Positions 6,891-6,921 of a stretch of 6,921 nt of DNA are shown in pieces (the stretch's first letter is position 1; the number at the start of each line of letters is the position of its first letter). A program made the position numbers and the translations under genes. The notes beneath the pieces were generated by a model. It worked only from the letters and a program-made list of their open reading frames with translations, made no database searches and was not told the DNA's origin. The stretch covers positions 1 to 6,921 of the forward strand of contig JAFDIG010000120.1 of the NCBI GenBank assembly GCA_019308145.1, given 5' to 3'. The DNA comes from Deltaproteobacteria bacterium. GTDB taxonomy: Bacteria; Desulfobacterota; JAFDIG01.

Positions 6891-6919
6891 TGTGTATAAA
6901 ACATTTGTTTAAATGTCAA
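6891..6919 (-). promoter_or_regulatory. Candidate sigma70-type promoter of the efflux operon
   Basis: On the minus strand a consensus -35 box TTGACA lies at 6914-6919. The -10 is less clear: TACACA (6891-6896) at 17-bp spacing, or TATACA (6893-6898) at 15-bp spacing. The sites lie just upstream of the regulator's ribosome site (6877-6885), so any transcript would have a very short leader. No other promoter-like sequence was noticed between the four operon genes, which are too tightly packed to hold one outside coding sequence. Confidence 0.55.
6899..6916. promoter_or_regulatory. Candidate operator: overlapping inverted repeats in the promoter spacer
   Basis: Two palindromes overlap between and into the promoter boxes: AAACA-TT-TGTTT (6899-6910) and ACATTT-GTTT-AAATGT (6901-6916). 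The second overlaps the -35 box. An extra AAACAT copy lies at 6886-6891. Position and symmetry fit an operator for the adjacent TetR-type repressor, where binding would block RNA polymerase. The sequence is AT-rich, so some symmetry could be chance; the window ends at 6921 and further operator sequence may lie outside it. Confidence 0.45.
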
Positions 6920-6921
6920 GG

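Overview
The window looks like a chromosomal segment of an AT-rich Gram-negative bacterium. An outer-membrane lipoprotein channel gene requires an outer membrane. The proteins are rich in Lys, Ile and Glu, and TGA is used as a stop (three of the four full-length genes). The overall style would fit a low-GC, perhaps thermophilic, Desulfobacterota-like lineage, but that placement is only an impression; the sequence contains no 16S gene or other taxonomic marker.

Layout, left to right. Bases 3-113 (+) hold the last 36 codons of a gene recognisable as trmD (tRNA m1G37 methyltransferase). Bases 114-410 are a 297-bp AT-rich gap between convergent transcription units. It has no intact gene and no convincing terminator, but it contains a possible gene relict on the minus strand (about 204-353). 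The rest (411-6869) is one minus-strand operon of four genes. Read in the direction of transcription they are a TetR/CecR-type regulator, a NodT/OprM-type outer-membrane lipoprotein, a periplasmic adaptor (membrane fusion protein) and an RND permease of the HAE1 type. The genes overlap by 4 nt (GTGA, ATGA) or lie within a few bases of each other, so translational coupling is likely. A promoter with a TTGACA -35 box and overlapping inverted repeats lies in the last 35 bases, just upstream of the regulator.

How it works together: the permease (inner membrane, proton-driven), adaptor (periplasm) and channel (outer membrane) make up a complete tripartite efflux pump. The regulator sits first in the operon and probably represses its own promoter, releasing it when a ligand (perhaps a pump substrate) binds. 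The substrate cannot be read from the sequence. The permease belongs to the subgroup in which the TM10 lysine of AcrB is replaced by an Asn-Asp pair, and its gate-loop region lacks the phenylalanines of AcrB, so AcrB's drug spectrum should not be assumed.

I looked for an undescribed system and did not find one with solid support. The window is mostly an ordinary, complete RND efflux operon. The points worth a second look are the permease's active-site differences, the palindromic promoter and the relict between trmD and the operon.
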